NCBI RefSeq assembly: GCF_014196525.1
Contig: NZ_JACIDX010000009.1
Coordinates: 124,001-188,000 of the forward strand
Direction of reading: 5' to 3'
Origin: Novosphingobium sediminicola
Lineage (GTDB): Bacteria; Pseudomonadota; Alphaproteobacteria; Sphingomonadales; Sphingomonadaceae
Length of the DNA stretch: 64,000 nt
Shown: piece after piece, positions 51,128 through 59,510 of the stretch
Numbering within the stretch: position 1 is the stretch's first letter
Layout: each line of letters opens with the position of its first letter
Position numbers and translations under genes: made by a program
Notes under the pieces: generated by a model
Seen by the model: only the letters and a program-made list of their open reading frames with translations
What the model was told of the DNA's origin: nothing
Database searches by the model: none

Positions 51128-52416
51128 TCGACCACACTCATGATGCCGCCGCCTCAAGCTGGGTTGAGGGTACCGATGACCACGAGGATTTTCCGGTCCA
51201 GAACCTGCCGCTGGGGGTATTCTCACACGGGCACGGCACGCGGCGGATCGGATCGGCGATTGGCGATTATGTTGTCGATCTGGAGGGGCTTGCCGATGCT
51301 GGCCTGCTGCCCAATGCGTTGCGCCCGGCTTTAGCAGAGCCGACGCTCAATGCCCTGTTTGCTCTGGATGGAGCCACTCGCCGGGCGCTGCGCCATGCTC
51401 TCTTTGCGCTGCTGACCGATCCGGCGCGGCAAGGAGCTGTTGCCCCGTGGCTCTCTCCCACGCAAGGCGTTGAATTGCACCTGCCCTTTGCGATTGGCGA
51501 TTACAGCGATTTCTATGTCGGCATCCATCATGCCACCAACATCGGCAAGCTGTTTCGCCCCGACAATCCGCTGCTGCCCAATTACAAGCATGTGCCCATC
51601 GGCTATCACGGGCGGGCCAGTTCGATCCGCGTCTCAGGCGCGCCGGTGATCCGCCCCAAGGGCCAGATCAAGGCGCCTGATGCCGATCAGCCGACCTACG
51701 CCCCCTGCCGCCGCCTCGATTACGAACTTGAACTGGGCATCTGGATCGCAGGCGATCATGCCATTGCCGAAACCATCCCGATTGCCGACGCATGGGATCG
51801 GATAGCCGGGATCAGCCTGCTCAATGACTGGTCCGCGCGCGATATTCAGGCGTGGGAATATCAGCCCCTCGGCCCGTTCCTGTCCAAGAGTTTCCTCACC
51901 ACCATCTCGCCATGGGTTGTCACCGCCGAAGCGCTGGCCCCCTTCCGTGTGGCGCAACCGGCACGGCCAGCAGGCGATCCCGCGCCCCTGCCCCATCTGT
52001 GGGACGTGCAGGATCAGGCGCAAGGCGCCCTATCCATCGCCCTCTCGGTCACACTTGCCAGCACGGCGATGCGCGAGAGCGGCATGGCAGCGCTGGAATT
52101 GAGCCGGGGCACGGCGCAGGAAGCAATGTATTGGACCGCGGGCCAGATCGTCACCCATCACGCTTCGAACGGCTGCGATCTGCATACCGGCGACCTGCTG
52201 GGCACCGGCACGCTCTCCGGCCCCGCCTCCGGCAGCGAAGGCAGCCTGATGGAAATCTCCCATGGCGGTCAACAGCCTATCCACCTCCCCACCGGCGAAC
52301 AGCGCTGCTTTCTTGAGGATGGCGACGAACTCACCCTCCACGCTCGCGCCATGCGCGAGGGCTATCGCGCCATCGGCTTTGGCCCATGCCGCGGCGTGGT
52401 GCGGCAGGCGCGGTAA
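51124..52416 (+). CDS. fahA: fumarylacetoacetase
   Basis: 430 residues from GTG 51124, which overlaps the previous stop (GTGA) and has GGAG upstream. FAH features: N-terminal FAH_N-like domain, then IGDYSDFYVGIHHATNIGKLFRP, YHGRASSIRVSG, metal-binding LDYELELGIWI, NDWSARDIQAWEYQPLGPFLSKSF. It hydrolyses fumarylacetoacetate to fumarate and acetoacetate, the last step of tyrosine degradation. The gene converges on the metal-accessory genes with a 9-bp gap. Confidence 0.95.
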   Translation: MIDHTHDAAASSWVEGTDDHEDFPVQNLPLGVFSHGHGTRRIGSAIGDYVVDLEGLADAGLLPNALRPALAEPTLNALFALDGATRRALRHALFALLTDPARQGAVAPWLSPTQGVELHLPFAIGDYSDFYVGIHHATNIGKLFRPDNPLLPNYKHVPIGYHGRASSIRVSGAPVIRPKGQIKAPDADQPTYAPCRRLDYELELGIWIAGDHAIAETIPIADAWDRIAGISLLNDWSARDIQAWEYQPLGPFLSKSFLTTISPWVVTAEALAPFRVAQPARPAGDPAPLPHLWDVQDQAQGALSIALSVTLASTAMRESGMAALELSRGTAQEAMYWTAGQIVTHHASNGCDLHTGDLLGTGTLSGPASGSEGSLMEISHGGQQPIHLPTGEQRCFLEDGDELTLHARAMREGYRAIGFGPCRGVVRQAR

Positions 52417-52425
52417 ACATCATGC

Positions 52426-53022
52426 CTATTCGTGGGGCTGAAACAGATCCTTGTAGAAGCCCTCGGTTTTCACCGTGATCTTGACCGGCGCCTCGCCCTT
52501 GTTGCGGAAATACCAGCCATGGCGGCCTTCAAAGGGGGCGGTGAAATCGCCCTGGCCGCCGGTGCTGGCCATATCTTTCCAGTAATCGGTGAATTGCCCT
52601 TCGGCGGCATGCTCGACCTCGCCATGCATCTCGGCCTTCACCGGGCCTCCGCTCGCGGTCCAGCGAAAGATGAAACTGTCGTCCTTGGCCATATGGGCCT
52701 TGATCTCCTGTCCGCTGTGCGGGGGCAGAGTGATGGTCATCTCATCCTCGCGCCACGCCGTCTTGCGCTCAATCGTCTGGCGGGTGGGCGTGGCCGATAC
52801 CGTATCACCGGCAGGCGCAGCGGCAGGCTTTTCCGGCGCGCGGGCCACCATGCCCTTCAGGCCCAGCGCCGCCCCCGCTCCGGTCGGATCGATATTATAT
52901 TCGGCGGGCAGCACGAACAGCGTAAGAATGGCCGCCGCCGCAACGCCCGCGCCCAGCGTAGCCTTGGCAAGGCCCGAAGGCGAAGGGCGGATGGCGGCAG
53001 GTTCGATCATCGTCGTCATCAT
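52426..53022 (-). CDS. membrane-anchored periplasmic protein of the HupE/DUF4198 module
   Basis: 198 residues from ATG 53022; the TGATG overlap with the HupE stop fixes the start, and upstream in-frame ORF sequence is not coding. One N-terminal membrane helix (LGAGVAAAAILTLFVLPAEYNIDPTG, about 25-50), then a periplasmic domain with ITLPPHSGQEIKAHMAKDDSFIFRWTASGG and GRHGWYFRNKGEAPVKITVKTEGFY. Similar proteins are found beside HupE/UreJ and DUF4198 genes in sphingomonads, sometimes called transmembrane anchor proteins. A role in metal traffic is inferred from context only. Confidence 0.8.
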   Translation of the reverse strand: MMTTMIEPAAIRPSPSGLAKATLGAGVAAAAILTLFVLPAEYNIDPTGAGAALGLKGMVARAPEKPAAAPAGDTVSATPTRQTIERKTAWREDEMTITLPPHSGQEIKAHMAKDDSFIFRWTASGGPVKAEMHGEVEHAAEGQFTDYWKDMASTGGQGDFTAPFEGRHGWYFRNKGEAPVKITVKTEGFYKDLFQPHE

Positions 53023-53738
53023 CAGACCCCTTTTGAGAAATAGCCGGTCAACTGGTAACCGATCAGAACAAAGCCCGCCGTCATCAACGCGGCATTGGCA
53101 AGAATGGCGCTGCGCCGGAAACTGTCGCCCAACCGCCAGAGGTTCATCAGCAAAAGGATGACGGTCAGCGCCATGAATTGGCCCATTTCCACCCCGACGT
53201 TGAAGCTGACCAGATTGGCGAACATACCGTCGCGCGCCAGAGTCAACTCCTGCAGCTTTGTGGCCAGGCCAAAGCCGTGGAAGAAGCCGAAGATCAGCAC
53301 CGCCGCCTTGGGATTGGGGGCAAAGCCGAACCATGTGCGGAAACCGTCGAGATTGTCGATGGCCTTGTACACCACCGACAATCCGATGATCGCATCGATC
53401 AGGAACGGATTGGCGCGAATATCCAGCATCACGCCCAGCAGCAGCGTCGTGCTGTGCCCCAGCGCAAACAGCGTGACATAGGCCGCCACATCCTTCAGCC
53501 GATAGAGAAAGAAGATCACCCCGGCCAGAAACAGCAGATGGTCATAGCCGGTCACCATATGTTTGGCGCCCAGGTACATATAGGGAATGATGTTGACGCC
53601 CGAGGCCCCCTCGATAAACGCCTTGTCATTCTCGTTCACACCATGGGCCATCAGCGGCGAGGCAAGGGCGGCCAGAACCAATCCGGTGAGTATCGGCGTG
53701 ACCCGTCTCATCGGTGAAGGATGGATCACGCTTTTCAT
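53022..53738 (-). CDS. HupE/UreJ-family membrane protein
   Basis: 238 residues; ATG 53738, or ATG 53711 (MRRVTPIL). After a leader-like segment ending SPLMAHG come about six membrane helices. HupE/UreJ_2 motifs: GYDHLLFLAGVIFFLYRLKDV, FALGHSTTLLLGV and FGFFHGFGLATKLQEL, with His and Asp residues in helices that fit metal transport. Family members are linked to nickel or cobalt movement. Here it follows a nickel/cobalt efflux operon, in the place where Cupriavidus has cnrT, which supports a metal role but not its direction. Confidence 0.88.
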   Translation of the reverse strand: MKSVIHPSPMRRVTPILTGLVLAALASPLMAHGVNENDKAFIEGASGVNIIPYMYLGAKHMVTGYDHLLFLAGVIFFLYRLKDVAAYVTLFALGHSTTLLLGVMLDIRANPFLIDAIIGLSVVYKAIDNLDGFRTWFGFAPNPKAAVLIFGFFHGFGLATKLQELTLARDGMFANLVSFNVGVEMGQFMALTVILLLMNLWRLGDSFRRSAILANAALMTAGFVLIGYQLTGYFSKGV

Positions 53739-53750
53739 GTTACCCTGCCT

Positions 53751-54137
53751 TTAGTTTGCCTGGAAGGTCGCAAAGATCTTCGCGCCCGATTTGTCGATCA
53801 GCGCGACGACCAACTTGGCGCCTTTCACAGGCTTGAAACCTGCCGCGCTCAGCTTGTTGGCGCCTGCCGGAGTCAGTGCGGCCTCGGTCTTGGCCCCGCC
53901 CGCAGTCTGGGTCAGCTTGGCAGTGTAACCGGCGGCGGCAACCGGCTCATCCTCATCGGTCAGATAGACATCGACGCCCTTTGGGGTGGACACCAGTTCG
54001 ATCACGGTTTCGCCCGACATTTGCACCATACCGCCATGCTGGGGCTTCATACTGCCATGGGCGGCGGCGATGTTGGGGATGGCGAGACCGGGGATCGCGA
54101 TAAAGGCGAGAGTTGCGGCAAAGAATTTCTTCGTCAT
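53751..54137 (-). CDS. small periplasmic protein, unknown (metal-module)
   Basis: 128 residues; AGGAG precedes the ATG. Signal peptide MTKKFFAATLAFIAIPGLAIPNIAAA, then a His/Met-bearing start HGSMKPQHGGMVQMSG that could bind a metal, and a small beta-rich domain (VELVSTPKGVDVYLTDEDEPV...). No family name is certain. It is between the DUF4198 and HupE genes and probably cotranscribed. Confidence 0.8.
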   Translation of the reverse strand: MTKKFFAATLAFIAIPGLAIPNIAAAHGSMKPQHGGMVQMSGETVIELVSTPKGVDVYLTDEDEPVAAAGYTAKLTQTAGGAKTEAALTPAGANKLSAAGFKPVKGAKLVVALIDKSGAKIFATFQAN

Positions 54138-54163
54138 GATGAAAACTCCTGACTGAAAAGGAT

Positions 54164-54925
54164 TTATTCCGGCGCGTGGGGCAGGACGAAGGAAAGCGAG
54201 GAGCGATATTCGCTGTGATCGGCCTTCTTCGCATCATCGGCCGGGCCGACATAAATCGCCATGATCACATTGATGCCTTGATTGCGTAAACGGATCGTGG
54301 CCGTGCCATCGGGGCCGGTCTTGACGCCCGCCTCATCGGGATCATTGACGTAATCGGACATGATCGTCGCGCCCGCTATCGGCTTGCCCTTATACATGGC
54401 GCGCACGGTGAAGGGCTCGCCCATCTTCTGCGGGATCGTCGTGGTCGCGGGCACCAGTTGCAGCGTATGCCCCTCAATCAGCGGCACGGGCTTGGTCGGC
54501 ATCTGGGTCAGATGGACGGCATATTTCCAGTTATGTTCGGCCAGCGTGGCATTGGGTACTTCATCGCGGCCCTTGTTGTGCCATTCGCCGTCGGGCGTCT
54601 TGGTCCACAGGCCATAGTCCATGGCGGCGGTCACGATGGCGACGGGTTCGTCGCTGTCCACCACCGGCACAATGCCCGCCGTGCGCAAGGAAACCTTGAC
54701 CGGCAGCCCCTGCGCATCAAACCCCTTAACCGCATTGATCAGCGGCAGACGCTTGACCGCATCCAGATCGTCGGCCCCCACGCCATAGACCAGCGCCAAT
54801 TGCCGCGCGCGCTGCGCAAACCAGATACCATGGGCATCGGCCACCGGGGCCAGCGCGGTTAATCCCACCATCAGCCCCACCCCGAACAGGAGCTTGCGAC
54901 CCGGCATTTTGCGAGAGGTAATCAT
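54164..54925 (-). CDS. DUF4198 (nickel-uptake-associated) periplasmic protein
   Basis: 253 residues from ATG 54925 (GGGGAG upstream). The longer in-frame ORF to 55699 runs into the cnrA gene and is not coding. Signal peptide around LFGVGLMVGLTALAPVADAHG, then HGIWFAQRARQLALVYG, the DUF4198 pattern in which the mature chain starts with a His. C-terminal Ig-like segment KGKPIAGATIMSDYVNDPDEAGVKTGPDGTATIRL. The family is associated with nickel or cobalt transporters. First gene of the accessory module after the efflux operon. Confidence 0.87.
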   Translation of the reverse strand: MITSRKMPGRKLLFGVGLMVGLTALAPVADAHGIWFAQRARQLALVYGVGADDLDAVKRLPLINAVKGFDAQGLPVKVSLRTAGIVPVVDSDEPVAIVTAAMDYGLWTKTPDGEWHNKGRDEVPNATLAEHNWKYAVHLTQMPTKPVPLIEGHTLQLVPATTTIPQKMGEPFTVRAMYKGKPIAGATIMSDYVNDPDEAGVKTGPDGTATIRLRNQGINVIMAIYVGPADDAKKADHSEYRSSLSFVLPHAPE

Positions 54926-55152
54926 TGTCACGAACTCCCCGTTTTGCGGCAGTTTCAGGCCCTTTTCGCCCGTTGGAATGAACAGCTTATGGGCAGTTTT
55001 ACGGGTCGGCTGCCGAATTTGCGCGCGCCACGGAATGCGGTCACAAATTTGCCATGCGGCGCGGCATATATCGCTGATGCCAAACTGCCCCGAATTCGGC
55101 CCACGAAAGGCGGATGAAAGCGCGGTTGCGGGTGAGCCGGTGTCATGCTGTT
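54926..55152. other. 227-bp gap between cnrA and the DUF4198 module
   Basis: No gene. It holds three copies of GGCAGTTT: 54948-54955, 54992-54999 within GGGCAGTTTT, and inverted AAACTGCC at 55082-55089. The last two form a 9-bp inverted pair (GGGCAGTTT/AAACTGCCC) about 80 nt apart. Likely holds a separate promoter for the accessory genes. Confidence 0.35.
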
Positions 55153-58100
55153 TCAGCCCCTTTCCGGCGCATCTTTCTCGCGCCGCAGCAGCCATCCGCA
55201 CAACGCGGGCAGCACAAAAAGCGTCAGCACCGTCGCCGTCAGCAAACCGCCCACCACCACCGTGGCCAGCGGCTTTTGCACCTCGGCGCCCGTGCCCGTG
55301 GCAATCGCCATCGGCACGAAACCAAGACTTGCCACCAGCGCCGTCATCAGCACCGGGCGAACCCGCTCCATCGCGCCCGCGATTACGGCGGCATCGCTGT
55401 CCTGCCCCTCGGCCATCCGCTTGCGGATCGCGGAAATCAGCACCAGACCGTTGAGAACCGCCACGCCCGACACCGCGATAAAGCCCACCGAGGCCGAAAT
55501 CGAAAACGGAATGCCGCGCAGGGCAATCGCAAAGACGCCGCCCGCCAGCGCCATAGGCACCGCGGTCAAAACCGTAGCGGTCAGCGACAGGCTGCCGATG
55601 GCCATATACAGCGCCGCCGCGATCAGGATGAAGCACAAAGGCACGATGATCATCAGCCGCTGCGTGGCAGCCTGAAGATTCTGGAACTGGCCGCCCCATT
55701 CAATATATTCGCCCGGCGCAAGGCGGATGCTTTCGCCGATCCGCTGCTGGGCTTCGTCAACAAAACTGCCCAGGTCGCGGCCCGAAACATTGGCCTCGAC
55801 ATAGATGCGGCGCTTGCCATTGTCGCGGCTGACCTCGTTCAGCCCTTCGGTAAAGCGAAATTGCGCCAGTTCGCGCAGAGGCACCGACGCGCCCCCGGAA
55901 GCCAGCGGGATCGGCAGCGCGCCCAGCAGATCGAGATTGTCGCGTTGATCGGCGGGCAGGCGCACCACGATATCGAAACGCCGGTCGCCCTCGAAAATCT
56001 GCCCTGCGCTGCGCCCGCCCAATGCCGCCGAAACAGTGTTCGCCACGCCCTCCATCGTCAGGCCGTAACGCGCAATCGCCGCCCGGTCGAAGGCAATGTC
56101 AAAGGTCGGAAAACCGCCGGTCTGCGCCACGCGAACATCCACCGCGCCGGGCACTTTCTTCAATACCGCCGCGATCTCCTTGGCATTGCGCGCCATCACG
56201 TCCAGATCGTCGCCATAGAGCTTGACCGCAACATCGCTGCGCACGCCGCCGATCAATTCGTTGAAACGCATCTCGATAGGCTGGGTCGCGTCATAGGCAT
56301 TGCCGACCATCGCCTCCATCTTCTTGCGGATGCGGGCGATCACCTGATCCTTGGTGGTCACGCCCTCGGGCCATTCGCTTTTCGGTTTCAAAATCACATA
56401 ATTGTCCGAGGCATTGGGCGGCATCGGATCGGCGGCGAGGCTGGCCGTGCCTGCCTTCGAATAAACGGTTTTCACCTCCGGCAGGGTCAGCAAAGCGCGC
56501 TCGATGGGCAGATCCATCTCGACCGATTTCTCAATCGTGGTCGAGGGAATGCGCACCGAGGAGAGGTTGAGGTTCTGCTCATCAAGCGTCGGCATGAATT
56601 CGCGCCCGACAAAGAGGAACGTCACCACGCCCAGCAGCAGAATACCCGCCCCCGCGCCGATGAACGGCCCCGGCCGCGCCACCGCCCGCCGCAGCCAAGG
56701 CTCATAGCGATGCTTGACGACGGCAATTGCGCGCACTTCCCTGTCCTCGACCGAACCGGTGAACATCAACGCGATCAGCGCCGGCACAAAGGTAAGCGAG
56801 AGCACAAAGGCCGAGGCCAACGCCAGCATCAGCGTAAGGACCATGGGCGAGAACATCTTGCCCTCCACCCCCTGAAACGTCAGGCAGGGCAGGAATACGA
56901 GGAAGATCACGATCTGGCCATAGACGGTGGGGCGCACCATTTCCTTTGAGGAAGCAATGACTTCCTCCAGCCTCTCGGCAAGGCTGAGCAAGCGGCCCTC
57001 ATGCGCCTGCCGCTCGCCCAGACGGCGCAGGCTGTTTTCGACAATGATGACCGCGCCGTCGATGATGAGGCCGAAATCCAGCGCGCCCAAGCTCATCAGA
57101 TTGCCCGAAATATGCAGCCCGTTCATGCCAATCGCGCTGACCAGCAGCGAAAGCGGGATGACCAGCGTGGCGATCAGCGCCGCGCGCCAGTTGCCCAGCA
57201 GCACGAAGAGGATGATGATAACCAGCCCGGCCCCCTCGGCCAGATTCTTCGCCACCGTGGTGATCGTGGCCAGCACCAGTTGCGAACGGTCGAGCGTGGG
57301 GACAATGCGGATGCCGGGGGGCAGCGTCCGCGCGATCTCCTGCAATTTGGCGCCCACCGCGCCCGCCACGGTCCGGCTGTTCGCGCCAACCAGCATCAGC
57401 GCCGATCCGATCACCGTTTCATGCCCATCGCGACTGGCCGCGCCGCGCCGCAATTCGCCGCCGATCTCCACCTTGGCCACCTGCCCCACGGTGATCGGCA
57501 CGCCGCCGCGCGTGGCCACCACGGCGCGGGCGATCTCGTCAATCGAATGGACCCGCGCATCGGCGCGCACCAGATAGGCCTCGCCAGAACGCTGAATATA
57601 ATTGGCGCCCACCGAAACATTGGCCTTTTCCAGCGCCTGCGCCAAATCGTCATAGGACAGGCCAAAGGCCGCCGTCTTGGCCGGGTCCGGCTCGACCAGA
57701 TATTCCTTCACATAGCCGCCCAGTGAATCCACATCGGCCACGCCCGCAACGGTGCGCAATTGCGACCGCACGATCCAGTCCTGCACCGTGCGCAGATAGG
57801 CCAGTTGCGCCACCCGGTCGGTCAGGCGTTCACCCTGATCGGTCAGGAAACTGCCATCGCTCTGCCATCCCGGCTTGCCGTCGGCGCGGGGCGCGCCCTT
57901 GCCATCGGGATGTTCAAATTCAACGCTGTAGTGGAAAATCTCGCCCAGACCCGTGGAAACCGGCCCCATCTGCGGCTGCGCTCCGGTGGGCAGGCTGGCA
58001 CGAGCCTGATCCAGCCTTTCGCGCACCTGCTGGCGCATGAAATAGAGGTCGGCGCTTTCCTTGAAGATGACCGTGACCTGACTGAACCCATTGCGCGAAA

Positions 58101-58353
58101 AGGACCGCGTGCTTTCCACGCCATCAAGGCCGGACAGCGCGGTCTCGATAGGAAAGGTCACGCGCTTTTCCACCTCGACCGGCGATAGTGTCTCGATGAT
58201 CGTGTTGATCTGCACCTGCTTGTTGGTGATGTCAGGCGTGACGTCGATGGGCAGCAGGTTGAGCTGCCACGCGCCGATCGCGGCCACCACCGCCGTGATA
58301 AACAGCACCAGCCATCGCCCATGGACCGCGGCGGCAAGGATGCGCGCCATCAT
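55153..58353 (-). CDS. cnrA: HME-family RND efflux pump inner membrane protein (CnrA/NccA/CzcA type)
   Basis: 1066 residues with the twelve-helix RND plan and two large periplasmic loops. The heavy-metal-efflux signature DFGLIIDGAVIIVEN starts near residue 426. N-terminal VHGRWLVLFITAVVAAIGAWQLNLLPIDVTPDITNKQVQI is typical of CzcA/CnrA. It exports divalent cations from the periplasm or cytosol with proton drive. The ATG overlaps the cnrB stop by 4 bp. Neighbouring CnrX/CnrY/CnrH genes point to nickel and cobalt rather than copper or zinc as the main substrates. Confidence 0.93.
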   Translation of the reverse strand: MMARILAAAVHGRWLVLFITAVVAAIGAWQLNLLPIDVTPDITNKQVQINTIIETLSPVEVEKRVTFPIETALSGLDGVESTRSFSRNGFSQVTVIFKESADLYFMRQQVRERLDQARASLPTGAQPQMGPVSTGLGEIFHYSVEFEHPDGKGAPRADGKPGWQSDGSFLTDQGERLTDRVAQLAYLRTVQDWIVRSQLRTVAGVADVDSLGGYVKEYLVEPDPAKTAAFGLSYDDLAQALEKANVSVGANYIQRSGEAYLVRADARVHSIDEIARAVVATRGGVPITVGQVAKVEIGGELRRGAASRDGHETVIGSALMLVGANSRTVAGAVGAKLQEIARTLPPGIRIVPTLDRSQLVLATITTVAKNLAEGAGLVIIILFVLLGNWRAALIATLVIPLSLLVSAIGMNGLHISGNLMSLGALDFGLIIDGAVIIVENSLRRLGERQAHEGRLLSLAERLEEVIASSKEMVRPTVYGQIVIFLVFLPCLTFQGVEGKMFSPMVLTLMLALASAFVLSLTFVPALIALMFTGSVEDREVRAIAVVKHRYEPWLRRAVARPGPFIGAGAGILLLGVVTFLFVGREFMPTLDEQNLNLSSVRIPSTTIEKSVEMDLPIERALLTLPEVKTVYSKAGTASLAADPMPPNASDNYVILKPKSEWPEGVTTKDQVIARIRKKMEAMVGNAYDATQPIEMRFNELIGGVRSDVAVKLYGDDLDVMARNAKEIAAVLKKVPGAVDVRVAQTGGFPTFDIAFDRAAIARYGLTMEGVANTVSAALGGRSAGQIFEGDRRFDIVVRLPADQRDNLDLLGALPIPLASGGASVPLRELAQFRFTEGLNEVSRDNGKRRIYVEANVSGRDLGSFVDEAQQRIGESIRLAPGEYIEWGGQFQNLQAATQRLMIIVPLCFILIAAALYMAIGSLSLTATVLTAVPMALAGGVFAIALRGIPFSISASVGFIAVSGVAVLNGLVLISAIRKRMAEGQDSDAAVIAGAMERVRPVLMTALVASLGFVPMAIATGTGAEVQKPLATVVVGGLLTATVLTLFVLPALCGWLLRREKDAPERG

Positions 58354-59510
58354 TCCTCTTCCCCGGCGCCCTTGGCGGCCTCGGCCTTGAGCAAGAAGGC
58401 GTTGCGCGTGGCAATCGCCGCCCCGACCTCGATGCCCGACAGGATCTGCGCCATGCCCCCGCTGCGTGCTCCCACCAGCACCGGCTGGGCGCGGAAACCG
58501 CCCTTGGTGCGCAGGAACACCACATCACGGCCATCCAGCACCTGCACTGCTTCCTCCGGCACCGAAAGACTGGATTTACCGCCCGCCGCGCCGGCGCGAA
58601 TGCGGACCTGAAGCCCCTGCCCGATCAGCAGCGAAGAGCCCGCATCGGGCGTGATCACCACGGTTGCGGCCTGACTGGCGCCATTGAGGGTCGGGGTGAT
58701 CGAGCGGACCTTGCCCGACACCGTGGCGCCTGTGGCCAGCACGATGCTGACCGGATCGCCCGGCGCGATGCGGCGCGCGTCGAGCGGGCCCACGGCGGCC
58801 TCGACCTGCATCGCACCATCGGCGGCAACACGGAACAATTCGGCCTGCGGCTCGACATAAGCGCCCAGCGTCGCATCCTGTGCGGTGATGCGCCCGGCGA
58901 TGGGGCTGACGATGGCGACCGTCCCGCCCGGCCCGCTGACATGGGCGGCCCGGGCCACAGCGGCGGCGCGGCGCGCCTCGGCCTGCGCCACGGCCAGCGC
59001 GGATTGCGCGGCCTCCATATCCTGACGCGGGGTAACGCCCTGTTTGAACAGGCTCAATTCGCGCTCATAGACGCGGCGCGCCTGCTCGGCCTTGGAGGCG
59101 GCCACGCTGCGGTCGGCGGAAAATCCTGCGGCATCGAGGCTCTCGACCAAAGCCAATGTTTCCCCGGCCCGCACGCTGTCGCCCAGCCGTTTGGTGATCC
59201 GCGCAAGGGCGCCCGAGGCGCGCGCCACCACGATGGCCTCGCCCTGCGGGCTGGCCGCGACATGGGCGGGTGCAAGGATCTCGCCCCCCCCGCCGCTGGC
59301 CTCAACCTTGCCGATCACTATATTGGCCGTCTGCAGATAGGCATCGGGCAGGATCAGTTCGACCGGCCCGGCTTTCGCGGCGGGCTTGGCCTCCAACGGC
59401 GCAGGCGCGGCGGGCGCGGTCCAGCGGGCGATGCCGAAACTGGCCAGAGCGGCGGCGGCGGCGATCCCGCCGATCATCGGCCAGTTTTGCTGGCGGGGGG
59501 CATCCATCAC
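58350..59510 (-). CDS. cnrB: RND periplasmic adaptor (CnrB/CzcB type)
   Basis: 386 residues. One N-terminal helix (MIGGIAAAAALASFGIARWTA), then lipoyl/barrel-sandwich halves (LAPAHVAASPQGEAIVVARASGALARI... and GTVAIVSPIAGRITAQDATLGAYV) flanking a helical hairpin rich in Ala/Glu, and a beta-barrel (GDPVSIVLATGATVSGKVRSI). It bridges the inner membrane pump and the outer membrane channel. Both ends overlap the neighbours by ATGA (cnrC upstream, cnrA downstream), showing tight translational coupling. Confidence 0.92.
   Translation of the reverse strand: MMDAPRQQNWPMIGGIAAAAALASFGIARWTAPAAPAPLEAKPAAKAGPVELILPDAYLQTANIVIGKVEASGGGGEILAPAHVAASPQGEAIVVARASGALARITKRLGDSVRAGETLALVESLDAAGFSADRSVAASKAEQARRVYERELSLFKQGVTPRQDMEAAQSALAVAQAEARRAAAVARAAHVSGPGGTVAIVSPIAGRITAQDATLGAYVEPQAELFRVAADGAMQVEAAVGPLDARRIAPGDPVSIVLATGATVSGKVRSITPTLNGASQAATVVITPDAGSSLLIGQGLQVRIRAGAAGGKSSLSVPEEAVQVLDGRDVVFLRTKGGFRAQPVLVGARSGGMAQILSGIEVGAAIATRNAFLLKAEAAKGAGEEE

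Noticed and set aside
53023..53334. N-terminal extension of the anchored periplasmic protein
   Set aside because: It overlaps the HupE gene in another frame; the TGATG junction and the membrane helix place the true start at 53022.
54926..55699. N-terminal extension of the DUF4198 protein
   Set aside because: It runs through the cnrA 3' end out of frame; the signal peptide begins at 54925 with its own ribosome site.
55114..56949. 611-residue plus-strand open frame
   Set aside because: Antisense to cnrA and strongly biased to His/Arg/Gln; not a real protein.
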